Positions 7,336-15,354 of a stretch of 64,000 bases of DNA are shown here, one piece after another; the first letter of the stretch is position 1, and each line of letters opens with the position of its first letter. The position numbers and the translations under genes are program-made. The notes under the pieces were generated by a model. That model searched no databases. It was not told the DNA's origin and was given only the letters and a program-made list of their open reading frames with translations. This stretch comes from Streptomyces griseorubiginosus (GTDB lineage Bacteria; Actinomycetota; Actinomycetes; Streptomycetales; Streptomycetaceae): NCBI RefSeq assembly GCF_001514195.1, contig NZ_KQ948736.1:62001-126000 (forward strand). The letters run 5' to 3'.

Positions 7336-8146
7336 GCTCGCGGAGAAAGTCCAGCAGGATCGCGTTGAACTCCTCGGGCTTCTCCAGGTTGGGGAAGTGC
7401 GCGGTGCCCTCCACCAGGACCGAGCGGCCGTTGCGGGCGGTGTTCGCGAAGCGTTCGGCGTCGGCGAGCAGGTCCGGCGAGTCCAGGGTGCCGTTGACGG
7501 TGAGCACCGGGACGTCGATCTTGGACACCCGGGCCCAGGTGTCCGTCATCGGCACATGCCAGTTCCGCTCCCCCGGGGTGTGCTTGGCGAGGGTGTGCAG
7601 GGCCATCTCGCGCAGGTGGTCGAGGATGCGCGGGTCCAGGTCCTCCGCCGAGCGGAAGGGGCCGGCCGCGGAGCCGAGGAACACCTTCAGCCAGCCGTCG
7701 ATGTCGCCCGAGTGCAGCGTCCGCTGGGACTCCTCGACGACCCGCCGGGTGACCTCGTGGGTGTACTGGAAGTCGCTGACGGAGGCCCCGCTCAGGACGA
7801 TCCCCCGGACCAGTTCCGGGTACTCCATGGCGGTGTCGCCCGCGACCGCCCCGCCCATCGAGACGCCGGCCAGGACCGCGGGGCCCGCGTCGAGGTGCCG
7901 CAGCAGACACGCGAGGTCGTCCGCCCAGCGGAAGGGCTCGGTCGCGTTGGCGGTCCAGCCGTGGCCGCGGATGTCCACGGCGACCACGCGGTGCCCGGCG
8001 GCAAGAGCCGGGATCTGGGCCTCGAAGAGGCGGTGGTCGACATAGCCGGCGTGCAGCAGGACCACGAGGTCACCGCTTCCGGTGTCGAGGTAGGCGATGT
8101 CCCCGTCGGTGGACGGGAAGAAGGTCAGTTCCGAAGCAACCGTCAT
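7331..8146 (-). CDS. Alpha/beta-fold hydrolase
   Basis: The 271-residue protein shows the canonical alpha/beta hydrolase order: oxyanion region LLHAG (31-34), DIRGHG (58-63), nucleophile elbow GVSMGG with S96, a late acid in NGTLDSPD, and the catalytic histidine in EGTAHFPN. It resembles the 3-oxoadipate enol-lactonase/esterase subgroup, but the substrate cannot be deduced. The ATG at 8146 is the first in the conserved frame; an operator-like repeat overlaps it. It is divergent from a MarR-family gene, and the shared 72-bp gap holds two similar inverted repeats. The natural inference is that MarR represses both genes and that a small aromatic or ester ligand relieves it. Confidence 0.87.
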   Translation of the reverse strand: MTVASELTFFPSTDGDIAYLDTGSGDLVVLLHAGYVDHRLFEAQIPALAAGHRVVAVDIRGHGWTANATEPFRWADDLACLLRHLDAGPAVLAGVSMGGAVAGDTAMEYPELVRGIVLSGASVSDFQYTHEVTRRVVEESQRTLHSGDIDGWLKVFLGSAAGPFRSAEDLDPRILDHLREMALHTLAKHTPGERNWHVPMTDTWARVSKIDVPVLTVNGTLDSPDLLADAERFANTARNGRSVLVEGTAHFPNLEKPEEFNAILLDFLREL

Positions 8147-8194
8147 GACAACCAAGGTGTCATCTTCTGGCGAGTTTGACAACCTGGTTGTCAT
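8145..8194. promoter_or_regulatory. Two MarR-type operator candidates between divergent genes
   Basis: Two 19-bp sites share the consensus ATGACAACC-n-GGTTGTCAT. The site at 8176-8194 (TTGACAACC-t-GGTTGTCAT) is symmetric at all but the outermost pair. The site at 8145-8163 (ATGACAACC-a-AGGTGTCAT) is imperfect and overlaps the hydrolase start codon. Their centres are 31 bp, about three helical turns, apart. The divergent MarR gene is the obvious regulator. Confidence 0.65.
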
Positions 8195-8218
8195 GATGGG
8201 CCGGTGCATGATGAGCGG

Positions 8219-8695
8219 GTGAACGACATCGACGAACCCCTGCCGCCCGACGAACTCGGCCACCGCGTCTCCGAGGTGTTCGACCTCGTCGGCGCGCTCT
8301 ACCGGCGCGGCCTGCGCACACTGGAGCAGGACGAGGCGGACCGGGGGATGTCCGTCGGCGTGCGTTCCGTTCTCGTCCTGCTGCACCGGTACGGGACCAT
8401 GACGGTCCCGCAGATGGCCCGGGTGATGTCGCTGACCCGGCAGTTCGTCCAGCGGATGACCAACGAGGCGATGGACCGGGGCTGGGCGGAGGCCACCCCC
8501 AACCCGGCGCACCAGCGGTCCTCGCTGATCCGCATCACGGCCGAGGGCGAGGCCGTCGTCGAAGCGGTCCTCGCGCGCGAGCACGCCCTGAACCGGCAGG
8601 TCGGCGGCGGCGAGCTGACCGGCGCCGAACTCCAGGCGTGCGCGCGGGTCCTGAAGGAGATGCTGCGCACCTTCGACCACGTGGAGGTGGACTGA
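8219..8695 (+). CDS. MarR-family winged-helix transcriptional regulator
   Basis: The product is 158 residues from GTG 8219, or 163 from an in-frame GTG at 8204. A helical dimerisation segment precedes the winged helix (about 45-110), with the recognition helix region MARVMSLTRQFVQRMTNEA and wing RSSLIRITAEGE. MarR proteins bind palindromes as dimers and are released by small phenolic or oxidising ligands. The gene is divergent from the alpha/beta hydrolase, and inverted repeats in the shared gap probably serve as its operators. Neither start has a strong Shine-Dalgarno; 8219 is chosen to keep the start clear of the operator region. Confidence 0.88.
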   Translation: MNDIDEPLPPDELGHRVSEVFDLVGALYRRGLRTLEQDEADRGMSVGVRSVLVLLHRYGTMTVPQMARVMSLTRQFVQRMTNEAMDRGWAEATPNPAHQRSSLIRITAEGEAVVEAVLAREHALNRQVGGGELTGAELQACARVLKEMLRTFDHVEVD

Positions 8696-8721
8696 CCTGC
8701 TGCGGGCCACCGTGGGCGGGC

Positions 8722-9867
8722 CTACTGCCCCATCGTGAGCCCCGCCTGTGCCGCGCCCCGGCTCAGCACCACCTCCCGGATGCGGTCGCGCACGCCGTCC
8801 AGATCGGCGCCCTGGGCGATCGCCTGATTCAGGTTCACCACCCGCCCCGCGTCCACGTCGAACATCTGCGGCACGAACTCCGCCCTGGTGACCCGCCAGC
8901 GCCCACCCGGCCGGGCCGGCGGGGCGAAGGTGAAGCGGCCGAGGGTGGACTGGTTGCCGCGCGGGTCCTGGGCGCCCTCGTGGTTGAACATCTCGCCGGC
9001 GATCTGGTCGCCCATGCCGTAGACCACCCAGGTGCCGTTGACCTTCTCGTAGGCCTGCGGGACATGGGCGTGGGTGCCGAGGATCATGTCGATGTCGGGG
9101 CGCCCGCCGGTGCGGGCCGCGGTGAGGTCGCGGGCCAGCGCCTTCTGCTGCTCGTCGGGCGCGTCCTGCCATTCGGTGCCCCAGTGCAGCGACACGACGA
9201 CCACGTCGGCGCCCGCCTTCCGGGCGGCCCGGGCGTCCGCGAGGATCTTGCTCTCGTCCATCAGGTCGACCGCCCAGGGCTGCCCCTGGGGCATCGGGAA
9301 GCCGTTGGTGTCGTAGGTGTAGGCGAGGTGGGCCACCTTCGCCGCCCCGGCGCGCAACAGGGTGACCGTGCGCGCCTCCGCCTCGTCGCGGGCCGATCCG
9401 GCGTGCCGTACGCCCGCCCGGTCGAGCGCGTCGAGAGTGCGGCGGACACCGTCGGCGCCGTCGTCGAGGCTGTGGTTGGAGGCGGTCGAGCAGCCGTCGT
9501 AGCCGGTGGCGGCGAGCGCCTGGGCCACCTCGGGCGGGGACTTGAAGGTCGGGTAGCCGGTGTAGTTCCCGTTCGCGCCGTAGACGGTCTCCATGTGACA
9601 CAGCGCCAGATCCGCGCGGGAGACGACGGACCGGACACCGGCCAGCATCGGGCGGAAGTCGTAGCCGTCGCCGCCCGCGTCGAACCGGGCCCGGTCGATG
9701 ATCGAGCTGTGCGGCAGGACGTCGCCGGAGGCGACGAGCGTGAAGCCGCGCGCGGCGGCGGACGGGGCCGGGCGTCCGGGCGTCCCGTGGTCGTGCGCCT
9801 GACAGGCGGCTCCTCCCGCGAGAAGTGCCGTGAGGGCCAGGGCAATCTGCCGTCTGCGTGCAATCAT
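8722..9867 (-). CDS. CapA-family (poly-gamma-glutamate/metallophosphatase-like) lipoprotein
   Basis: The 381-residue protein has a basic N-terminus, a hydrophobic segment and LLAGGAAC, which looks like a lipoprotein signal although the lipobox is not classical. Conserved CapA blocks follow: TLVASGDVLPH (about 43-53), DLALCHMETVY, DGCSTASNHSLDDG, VVVVSLHWGTEW and ILGTHAHVPQ near the end of the catalytic domain. These are the metal-binding motifs of a calcineurin-like phosphoesterase fold. CapA proteins take part in synthesis or attachment of poly-gamma-glutamate in Bacillus; in actinobacteria the lone copies have no proven role. No capB/capC neighbours are present, so a function in capsule synthesis is not supported. 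It is divergent from the ECF sigma gene. Confidence 0.85.
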   Translation of the reverse strand: MIARRRQIALALTALLAGGAACQAHDHGTPGRPAPSAAARGFTLVASGDVLPHSSIIDRARFDAGGDGYDFRPMLAGVRSVVSRADLALCHMETVYGANGNYTGYPTFKSPPEVAQALAATGYDGCSTASNHSLDDGADGVRRTLDALDRAGVRHAGSARDEAEARTVTLLRAGAAKVAHLAYTYDTNGFPMPQGQPWAVDLMDESKILADARAARKAGADVVVVSLHWGTEWQDAPDEQQKALARDLTAARTGGRPDIDMILGTHAHVPQAYEKVNGTWVVYGMGDQIAGEMFNHEGAQDPRGNQSTLGRFTFAPPARPGGRWRVTRAEFVPQMFDVDAGRVVNLNQAIAQGADLDGVRDRIREVVLSRGAAQAGLTMGQ

Positions 9868-9966
9868 CAGCTCACCCCACTGTGGTCATATTTAGTGACG
9901 AATAGGTATGAGCTTGTCGGGGCCCGCAAACGGCCTGGACGGCTAGTTGACCCGTCCGGAGCGGAA

Positions 9967-9989
9967 CGAACCGTTCGTCGAACCGTTCG
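9967..9989. repeat. Tandem pair of palindromic CGAACCGTTCG boxes upstream of the sigma-factor gene
   Basis: CGAAC-c-GTTCG occurs at 9967-9977 and again at 9979-9989, a 12-bp direct repeat of an 11-bp palindrome. It is about 80 bp upstream of the ECF sigma factor start, in the gap shared with the CapA gene. A regulatory site is inferred; the binding protein is unknown. Confidence 0.45.
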
Positions 9990-10066
9990 TCGACGCGATC
10001 GACCGTCCGCCGCAGATCCTTGTGCGTGGCCTGTCCCCCGGCCCCGCGCTGAGGTGCCATACGGCC

Positions 10067-10612
10067 ATGACGGCCGGAACCACGCTCACGAACGGGACGA
10101 CCGCCGAGCACGAGCTCGCCGCACTGCAGCGGGAGCACGGCCGGCCCCTCTTCGCGCTTCTGCTCCGGCTCAGCGACGGCGACCGGCAACGCGCCGAGGA
10201 CCTCGTCCAGGAGACCCTCGTCCGCGCCTGGCAGCACCCCGAGGCGTTGCGCGCCGACGACTTCGACTCCGTACGGCCCTGGCTCATGACGGTGGGACGG
10301 CGGCTGGCCATCGACGCGCGCCGGGCCCGGCAGGCGCGTCCGGCCGAGGTCGGCGACGCGGTGCTGGAGAACGCGCGCGTGTGCGCCGATCACGCGGAGC
10401 GGGCGGCCGCCGCCCTCGACGTACGCGAGGCTGTGAAGACACTCACTCCGGAACACCGTGAAGTCCTGGTGCTGGTGTACTTCCAGGGGGCAAGTGTGGC
10501 GGAAGCCGCCGAAATCCTCGGAATCCCGCCCGGTACGGTGAAGTCCCGCGCGTACTACGCGCTGCGCGCCCTGCGCCGGGTGCTTCCGGGATACGCGGCC
10601 GACCTGCGGTGA
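10067..10612 (+). CDS. ECF-type RNA polymerase sigma factor
   Basis: The 181-residue protein has sigma region 2 (about 27-90, with DRQRAEDLVQETLVRAWQ and PWLMTVGRRLAIDARRA) and region 4 (about 125-175, with LTPEHREVLVLVYFQG and IPPGTVKSRAYYALRALRR). The TVKSR helix-turn-helix is typical of ECF factors close to the SigK/SigL groups. The ATG at 10067 is chosen because the preceding in-frame residues are unlike any sigma factor. A zinc-finger anti-sigma gene lies 820 bp downstream with one hypothetical gene between them. That spacing suggests a regulatory pair, with the anti-sigma holding this factor inactive at the membrane. Confidence 0.9.
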   Translation: MTAGTTLTNGTTAEHELAALQREHGRPLFALLLRLSDGDRQRAEDLVQETLVRAWQHPEALRADDFDSVRPWLMTVGRRLAIDARRARQARPAEVGDAVLENARVCADHAERAAAALDVREAVKTLTPEHREVLVLVYFQGASVAEAAEILGIPPGTVKSRAYYALRALRRVLPGYAADLR

Positions 10613-10758
10613 AACCAACGGGAAAGTCAAACCTCCGTAAAGCGCCTTGCTGAGGACCCCGGTTGAGTAATCGGCTGTCCTCATCCGTGTTCCGGATGGG
10701 CCTCCCACCGAGGCCCGGCGACGGGCGACGCGCACGCACCGGAGGAAGGCAGGCAAGG

Positions 10759-11274
10759 ATGCTGCACAGAGGTCAACAGAGCACGGACGGCACCGGCGGC
10801 GGCGAACTCGTCGTTCCCATGGCCTGGTTGTACGCCGAGTACATCGCCGACGAACTGCTGCGTTCCGGCGATCTGATGCCGCCGACGTCCTTCGAGTTCC
10901 GGGCCGGGCGGGACGCGCTGGCGCTGACCGTCTTCCTCGCCGACACCGAGAACGAACTCTCCGGCATCCAGGTGGTCTCCCAGTTGGAGAACTGGCTGTC
11001 GCTGACCGCGTACGACCAGCCGTGGCAGGACTGGGTCTGTGAGCGGATGGCCGCGCTGACCGCCGAGGCGGTGGCCTCGGGCGAGCCGGTGCCGGACCTG
11101 GAACTCGCGGCGTCGGCCTGGCGCTGGCTGGAGGAGACCGAGCTGCTCGCCCCCGATCTCAACGCCGTTCCGGGCGGCGGGGCGGGGCTCGGTGAGGACG
11201 AGGGGCCGAAGGTCTGGACGCCCGCGTGGCAACTGGGCCTGCCGCTCGGCCACCTGGCCATCCACCTGTTCTAG
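10759..11274 (+). CDS. Conserved hypothetical protein between sigma and anti-sigma genes
   Basis: The 171-residue acidic, soluble protein has no signal peptide or membrane helix. The pattern ELVVPMAWLYAEYIADEL at the N-terminus and repeated WLxxT and WQ.W motifs suggest a compact helical/beta fold. I do not recognise a characterised family. The ATG has a strong ribosome site, GGAGGAAGGCAGGCAAGG. Its place between an ECF sigma factor and a ZAS anti-sigma factor, all on one strand, suggests a role in the same regulon, but there is a 146-bp gap before it and a 160-bp gap after it, so independent promoters are possible. Confidence 0.75.
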   Translation: MLHRGQQSTDGTGGGELVVPMAWLYAEYIADELLRSGDLMPPTSFEFRAGRDALALTVFLADTENELSGIQVVSQLENWLSLTAYDQPWQDWVCERMAALTAEAVASGEPVPDLELAASAWRWLEETELLAPDLNAVPGGGAGLGEDEGPKVWTPAWQLGLPLGHLAIHLF

Positions 11275-11434
11275 GTGTTCCGGATTCTTTTCGATTCGGA
11301 CCAATCCGCGGGGCCGACCGCTCCGAATCCCTTGGTCACGATTCTGCGTACCCCTTGAGTGATTCGGCGGGCTGGTGCGTACCGGTGGGAGCAACGAGTA
11401 ACCCCACCCACACCCAACGGCACGAGGTTTCCGC

Positions 11435-12109
11435 ATGAGGTCCTTGGAGAGGCATCGCGACGTCGGCGCGTACGCGCTCGGCGTGCTGGACGAGGCGGAG
11501 GCCTTCCGCTTCGAGGACCACCTCATGGAGTGCCCCCGGTGCGCGGCACACGTGACGGAGTTCGGTCCGGTGACCCGCCAGATGATGCTGTACCGCCGGG
11601 CGACGCCCCGGGTCGTGCACCCGATGGCGCAGCCGGGCCCCCAGCTGCTCAACCGGCTCCTCGGCGAGGTCGCCACCCGGCAGCGGGCGCGCCGCAGGCG
11701 ATTGGTGTTCGCCCTGGCCGCCTCGGTGGTCCTGGCGGTGGGCGGCCCCGCCCTCGCCCTGACGGCCGGCGGCGACTCCTCGCGGGACGCCGAGGCCGCC
11801 CCGCGGACCACCAGCGTCGAGGCCACCGACGCCAAGTCCGGGGTGTGGGCCCAGGTCGTCACCGAGGACGAGGACTGGGGCACCGCGGTGGAGCTCAAGG
11901 TCAAGGACGAGTCCGGCCCCCGCTCCTGTCACCTCGTCGCGATCAGCCGCGACGGCCGGGAGGAGACCGTGACCGGCTGGAACGCCACCGGGCACGCCTC
12001 CGGGGACAACACCATGATGGGCAGCTCCACCTTCCACGCCGGCCAGATCGACCGCTACGAGGTCCGCACCGCGAGCGGCGAGCACCTGGTGACCCTCGAC
12101 CCCAGCTGA
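11435..12109 (+). CDS. Zinc-finger (ZAS) anti-sigma factor, single-span membrane protein
   Basis: The 224-residue protein begins with an anti-sigma domain carrying HLMECPRC, the HxxxCxxC zinc motif of ZAS factors (about 29-36). One membrane helix follows (about 89-109) and then an exported C-terminal domain (about 125-220) of the anti-sigma-K (RskA) type, with no recognisable enzyme motif. Such proteins bind their sigma factor in the cytoplasm and release it on an extracellular or redox signal. The partner is probably the ECF factor at 10067-10612. The ATG is preceded by GAGG. The zinc cysteines leave open direct redox sensing, but the membrane layout favours proteolytic control. Confidence 0.88.
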   Translation: MRSLERHRDVGAYALGVLDEAEAFRFEDHLMECPRCAAHVTEFGPVTRQMMLYRRATPRVVHPMAQPGPQLLNRLLGEVATRQRARRRRLVFALAASVVLAVGGPALALTAGGDSSRDAEAAPRTTSVEATDAKSGVWAQVVTEDEDWGTAVELKVKDESGPRSCHLVAISRDGREETVTGWNATGHASGDNTMMGSSTFHAGQIDRYEVRTASGEHLVTLDPS

Positions 12110-12133
12110 CGCCCTGCCGGGAGTGAGTTCAGG

Positions 12134-12997
12134 TCACTTCAGGAGCCGGGACAGTCTGCGGTCCGCGAGCGGCTTGCCGCCGGTCTGGCAGGTCGGGCAG
12201 TACTGGAGCGAGGAGTCACTGAAGGAGACCTCGCGGATGGTGTCGCCGCACACGGGACAGGGTTCGCCGGTGCGTCCGTGGACGCGCAGGCCCGACTTCT
12301 TCTCCGCCTTCAGACGTCCCGCCGCGACACCCCGGGACCGCTCGACCGCCTCGGTGAGGGTGGTCCGCAGCGCCTCGTGGAGCCTGCCCGTCTCCTCGGC
12401 GGTGAGGGTCGCGGTGGGCTTGAACGGGGACATCCTCGCGGCGTGCAGGATCTCGTCGCTGTAGGCGTTGCCGACACCCGCGATCAGGCCCTGGTCGCGC
12501 AGGGCGCCCTTGATCTGCCGCCGTTCCCCCTTCAGCAGGGCAGCCAGGCGGGCCTCGTCGAAGTCGTCGGCGAGGGGGTCGGGGCCCAGCCGGGCGATGC
12601 CGGGGACCTCCTGCGGGTCGGCCACGACGTACACCGCGAGCCGTTTCTGGGTGCCCGCCTCCGTCAGGTCGAAGCCGGCGCCGGTCTCCAGGGCCACGCG
12701 CAGGGCGAGCGGGCCCTTCCCGGGGCGGGGCATGCCGCTCGGGAGCCGGTCCTTCCAGTGCAGCCAGCCCGCCCGGGCCAGATGGGTGACGAAGTGCGGG
12801 CCGCCGTCGGTCTCCAGGTCGAGGAACTTGCCGTGCCGGTGCACGGCGACGACCTCGCGGCCCTCGACGGCGGTGGGCGGGGGGTCGTACGTCTTCAGGA
12901 CGCTGATGGCGACCGGCAGCACGCGCACGATCTCGTGGCCGACCAGGTTCTCGGTGAGGAAGTCCTTGAGCGCTTCGACCTCGGGGAGTTCCGGCAT
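12134..12997 (-). CDS. Fpg/Nei-family DNA glycosylase
   Basis: The 287-residue protein starts MPELPEVEAL, giving the N-terminal proline nucleophile and glutamate of Fpg/Nei enzymes once Met is removed. The conserved lysine is K57 in HRHGKFLD. The helix-two-turn-helix region includes IKGALRDQGLIAGVGNAYSD, and the C-terminal zinc finger has four cysteines (CPVCGDT and QYCPTCQ). These enzymes excise oxidised bases and cut the strand by beta/delta elimination. Streptomyces carry several paralogues; this one lacks features that would fix it as MutM (8-oxoG) rather than an Nei-like protein, so no symbol is given. It stands alone, converging with the anti-sigma gene. Confidence 0.9.
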   Translation of the reverse strand: MPELPEVEALKDFLTENLVGHEIVRVLPVAISVLKTYDPPPTAVEGREVVAVHRHGKFLDLETDGGPHFVTHLARAGWLHWKDRLPSGMPRPGKGPLALRVALETGAGFDLTEAGTQKRLAVYVVADPQEVPGIARLGPDPLADDFDEARLAALLKGERRQIKGALRDQGLIAGVGNAYSDEILHAARMSPFKPTATLTAEETGRLHEALRTTLTEAVERSRGVAAGRLKAEKKSGLRVHGRTGEPCPVCGDTIREVSFSDSSLQYCPTCQTGGKPLADRRLSRLLK

Positions 12998-13070
12998 ACG
13001 TCCAGAGTGCCACCGGTGACGCCGGGGGTCAGGTCAGCCACGGTCCCGCACGGCGGGATCGCGGCCGCGG

Positions 13071-15158
13071 TCAGCGCCGGTCCCGTACGACGAACTCGCA
13101 CCACACGCACTTGCCGCGGCCCCGCGCCTCCACGCCCCAGACGTCGCTGAGCAGGTCGACCAGGAGCAGCCCGCGGCCGGAGAGCCCCGACTCGCCCGCG
13201 TCCCGGCGCCGCGGCAAGGCGCTGGAGGAGTCCTCGACCTCGAGGCGCATCCGCCGGTCGGAGCCGGTCAGCGCCCGCAGCGTGACGATCGCGGCGCCCT
13301 CGGTGTGCATCAGGGCGTTGGTGATCAGCTCGTCGGCGACCAGTTCGATCTCGTCGGAGCGCTCCCGCGCGCCCCAGGCGGCGACCGCGGCCCGGATCAT
13401 GTGCCGGGCCTGCATGAGGGCCTCGGGGTCCCCGGACGCCACATGCTGGCGGAGGCGGCCGCCGGACTGCTGGGCGTCGGCGGTGCGGCGGCGCAGCAGG
13501 AGCAGCGCCACGTCGTCGTCGCCGCCGCGTGCCTCGGCCACGTCGATGAGCTTGTCGGCGAGCTCCCACACGTCCTCGGGGCCCACGGAGATGAGACCGG
13601 TGAGGGTCCGCATGCCGTCGTCGAGGTCGGCGCCGGGCGTTTCGACCAGCCCGTCCGTGCACAGCAGCAGGGTGTCCCCCGGTTCGAGTTCGAGGGTGGC
13701 GACGGGGTAGTCGAGCTGCCCGAACTCCGCGGACAGACCGAGCGGCAGCCCCCCGTCCACGGTCACCCGGCGGCAGCTGCCCCCGGCCTGCCGGACCAGC
13801 GGGTCGATGTGGCCCGCCCGGACCACCTGGACGACCCCGGTGTCCAGATCGGCCTCGGCGTACAGGCAGGTCGCGAAGCGGTCGGTGTCCAGCTCGTGGA
13901 GGAAGACGGAGGCGCGGGCCATCACGGTGGCCGGGGTGTGGCCCTCGGCGGCGTAGGCCCTCAGGACGATCCGCAGCTGGCCCATGACGGCCGCCGCGTG
14001 CGTGTCGTGGCCCTGGACGTCCCCGATGACGGCGCCGACCCGGCCGCCGGGCAGCGGGATCAGGTCGTACCAGTCGCCGCCGATGTCCCGGCCGAGGGCG
14101 CCCTCGGTGGAGGCGGCCCGGTAGCGGACGGCGACGTCGGTGCCGGGGACGCTGGGGATCGTGCGGGGCAGCATGGCCTGCTGGAGGCCGGTGGCGAGGT
14201 CCTTCTCCTGCTCGTAGAGCATGGCCCGCTGGAGGCTCTGGGCGATGCTGCTGCCGAGGGCGATCAGGACGTTGCGGTCCTCGGGGGTGAAGCCGTGGCG
14301 GTCGCTGTAGAGCAGGCCCATGGCACCGATGGGACGGGCCTCGGCGATGAGCGGGAGGTAGGCGGCGGAGGTGATGTTGAGGCCGGTGATGTGCGGCCAC
14401 AGGATCGGGTAGCGGTCCGCGAACTCCTCCGGCGACTCGATGAACCGCGGGGAGAGCGTGCGCACGGCCTCGCTCATGGGGTACGGCTCGTCGATCCGGG
14501 TGATGTCGGTGCCGGGCACGAAGCTGCCCGCGGGGCCCTCGGCGATCAGCCGGATCCGGCCCGCCTCGACGAGCCCCATGACCAGGCTGGTGGCGCCGAG
14601 GTGGGTGAGGCCGTGGGTGTCCTTGAGCACGTCGATGACGTCCTGGACGGTCCGGGCGTGGGCCAGGGCGGCGGTGGTGAGCTGGACGACGCTGGTCTGC
14701 CGGCGCAGGGCCTCGTCCTGGGCGGCCTGTTCCCGCCGGGCCTCCAGCTCGCCCATCTCCTGGGTGGCGTCGCGCACGATGCCGACGATCCGGCGGGGAC
14801 GGCCCGTCTCGTCCCGGCGGATGTAGCCCTGGGTGTGCGTCCAGCGCAGGGTGCCGTTCCGGCAGCGCAGCCGGAAGTAGGTGCCGTAGTTCTCGCTGCC
14901 GTCCTTGATGGCCTTGGCGACCAGGGCGTCGAGCCGCTGCGCCTCGCCTCTGGGCACCCGCACGCCGAGGCTCATCGGGTTGCCGTCGTATTCGTCGGGG
15001 CGCAGGTCGAAGACCTCGTGGGCCTGGGCGTCCATGTGGAGCAGGCCGCTGTCGAGGTCCCAGTCGAAGCTGCCCATGCGGTTGAGCGCCAGGATCGGAT
15101 CCGGGTGGGCGGGCCAGTCGTCCGGGAGTGCCAGGGCGCTCGCTCCCCGATCAACCAT
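13071..15158 (-). CDS. PAS-GAF-SpoIIE phosphatase with C-terminal HATPase (anti-sigma-like) domain
   Basis: The 695-residue multidomain regulator has a PAS domain (about 25-135), a GAF domain (about 155-315), a PP2C/SpoIIE phosphatase (about 335-555; GRDIGGDWYDLIPL, VIGDVQGHDTHAA, LLLCTDGLVE, GGDDDVALLL give the metal aspartates) and a HATPase_c_2 domain of RsbW/SpoIIAB type (about 570-690; ELVADELITNALMHT, GRGLLLVDLLSDVWG). Proteins of this layout are abundant in Streptomyces and set the phosphorylation state of anti-anti-sigma factors, coupling a ligand or light/redox signal to sigma-factor release. No STAS-domain partner is adjacent. Start ATG 15158 has AAGGTGG upstream. It is divergent from the lipase maturation factor gene. 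Confidence 0.92.
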   Translation of the reverse strand: MVDRGASALALPDDWPAHPDPILALNRMGSFDWDLDSGLLHMDAQAHEVFDLRPDEYDGNPMSLGVRVPRGEAQRLDALVAKAIKDGSENYGTYFRLRCRNGTLRWTHTQGYIRRDETGRPRRIVGIVRDATQEMGELEARREQAAQDEALRRQTSVVQLTTAALAHARTVQDVIDVLKDTHGLTHLGATSLVMGLVEAGRIRLIAEGPAGSFVPGTDITRIDEPYPMSEAVRTLSPRFIESPEEFADRYPILWPHITGLNITSAAYLPLIAEARPIGAMGLLYSDRHGFTPEDRNVLIALGSSIAQSLQRAMLYEQEKDLATGLQQAMLPRTIPSVPGTDVAVRYRAASTEGALGRDIGGDWYDLIPLPGGRVGAVIGDVQGHDTHAAAVMGQLRIVLRAYAAEGHTPATVMARASVFLHELDTDRFATCLYAEADLDTGVVQVVRAGHIDPLVRQAGGSCRRVTVDGGLPLGLSAEFGQLDYPVATLELEPGDTLLLCTDGLVETPGADLDDGMRTLTGLISVGPEDVWELADKLIDVAEARGGDDDVALLLLRRRTADAQQSGGRLRQHVASGDPEALMQARHMIRAAVAAWGARERSDEIELVADELITNALMHTEGAAIVTLRALTGSDRRMRLEVEDSSSALPRRRDAGESGLSGRGLLLVDLLSDVWGVEARGRGKCVWCEFVVRDRR

Positions 15159-15354
15159 GGGCCCACCTTGCCAGGAATCGCCCGATTATTCGACCGGGGA
15201 GGCGAGGCTGTCGAGGACGGCGCCGGTCCGGGCTGCCGAGCCGCAGGGGCCGTCGGAGGGGGCCCTCGGAGGGGGCGTCGGGGCGCTTGCCCGGGCCGCC
15301 TCGCGCGCGCGTTCGGGTTGCGCCGACGGAGAAGGAGGTACACGGAGAGTCACC

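Noticed and set aside
8722..9867. Capsule (poly-gamma-glutamate) biosynthesis locus
   Set aside because: Only a CapA-like protein is present; capB, capC and capE are absent from the window.
11350..11372. Half HAIR motif CTTGAGT upstream of the anti-sigma gene
   Set aside because: Only one half-site is present, and the gene is not a chaperone.
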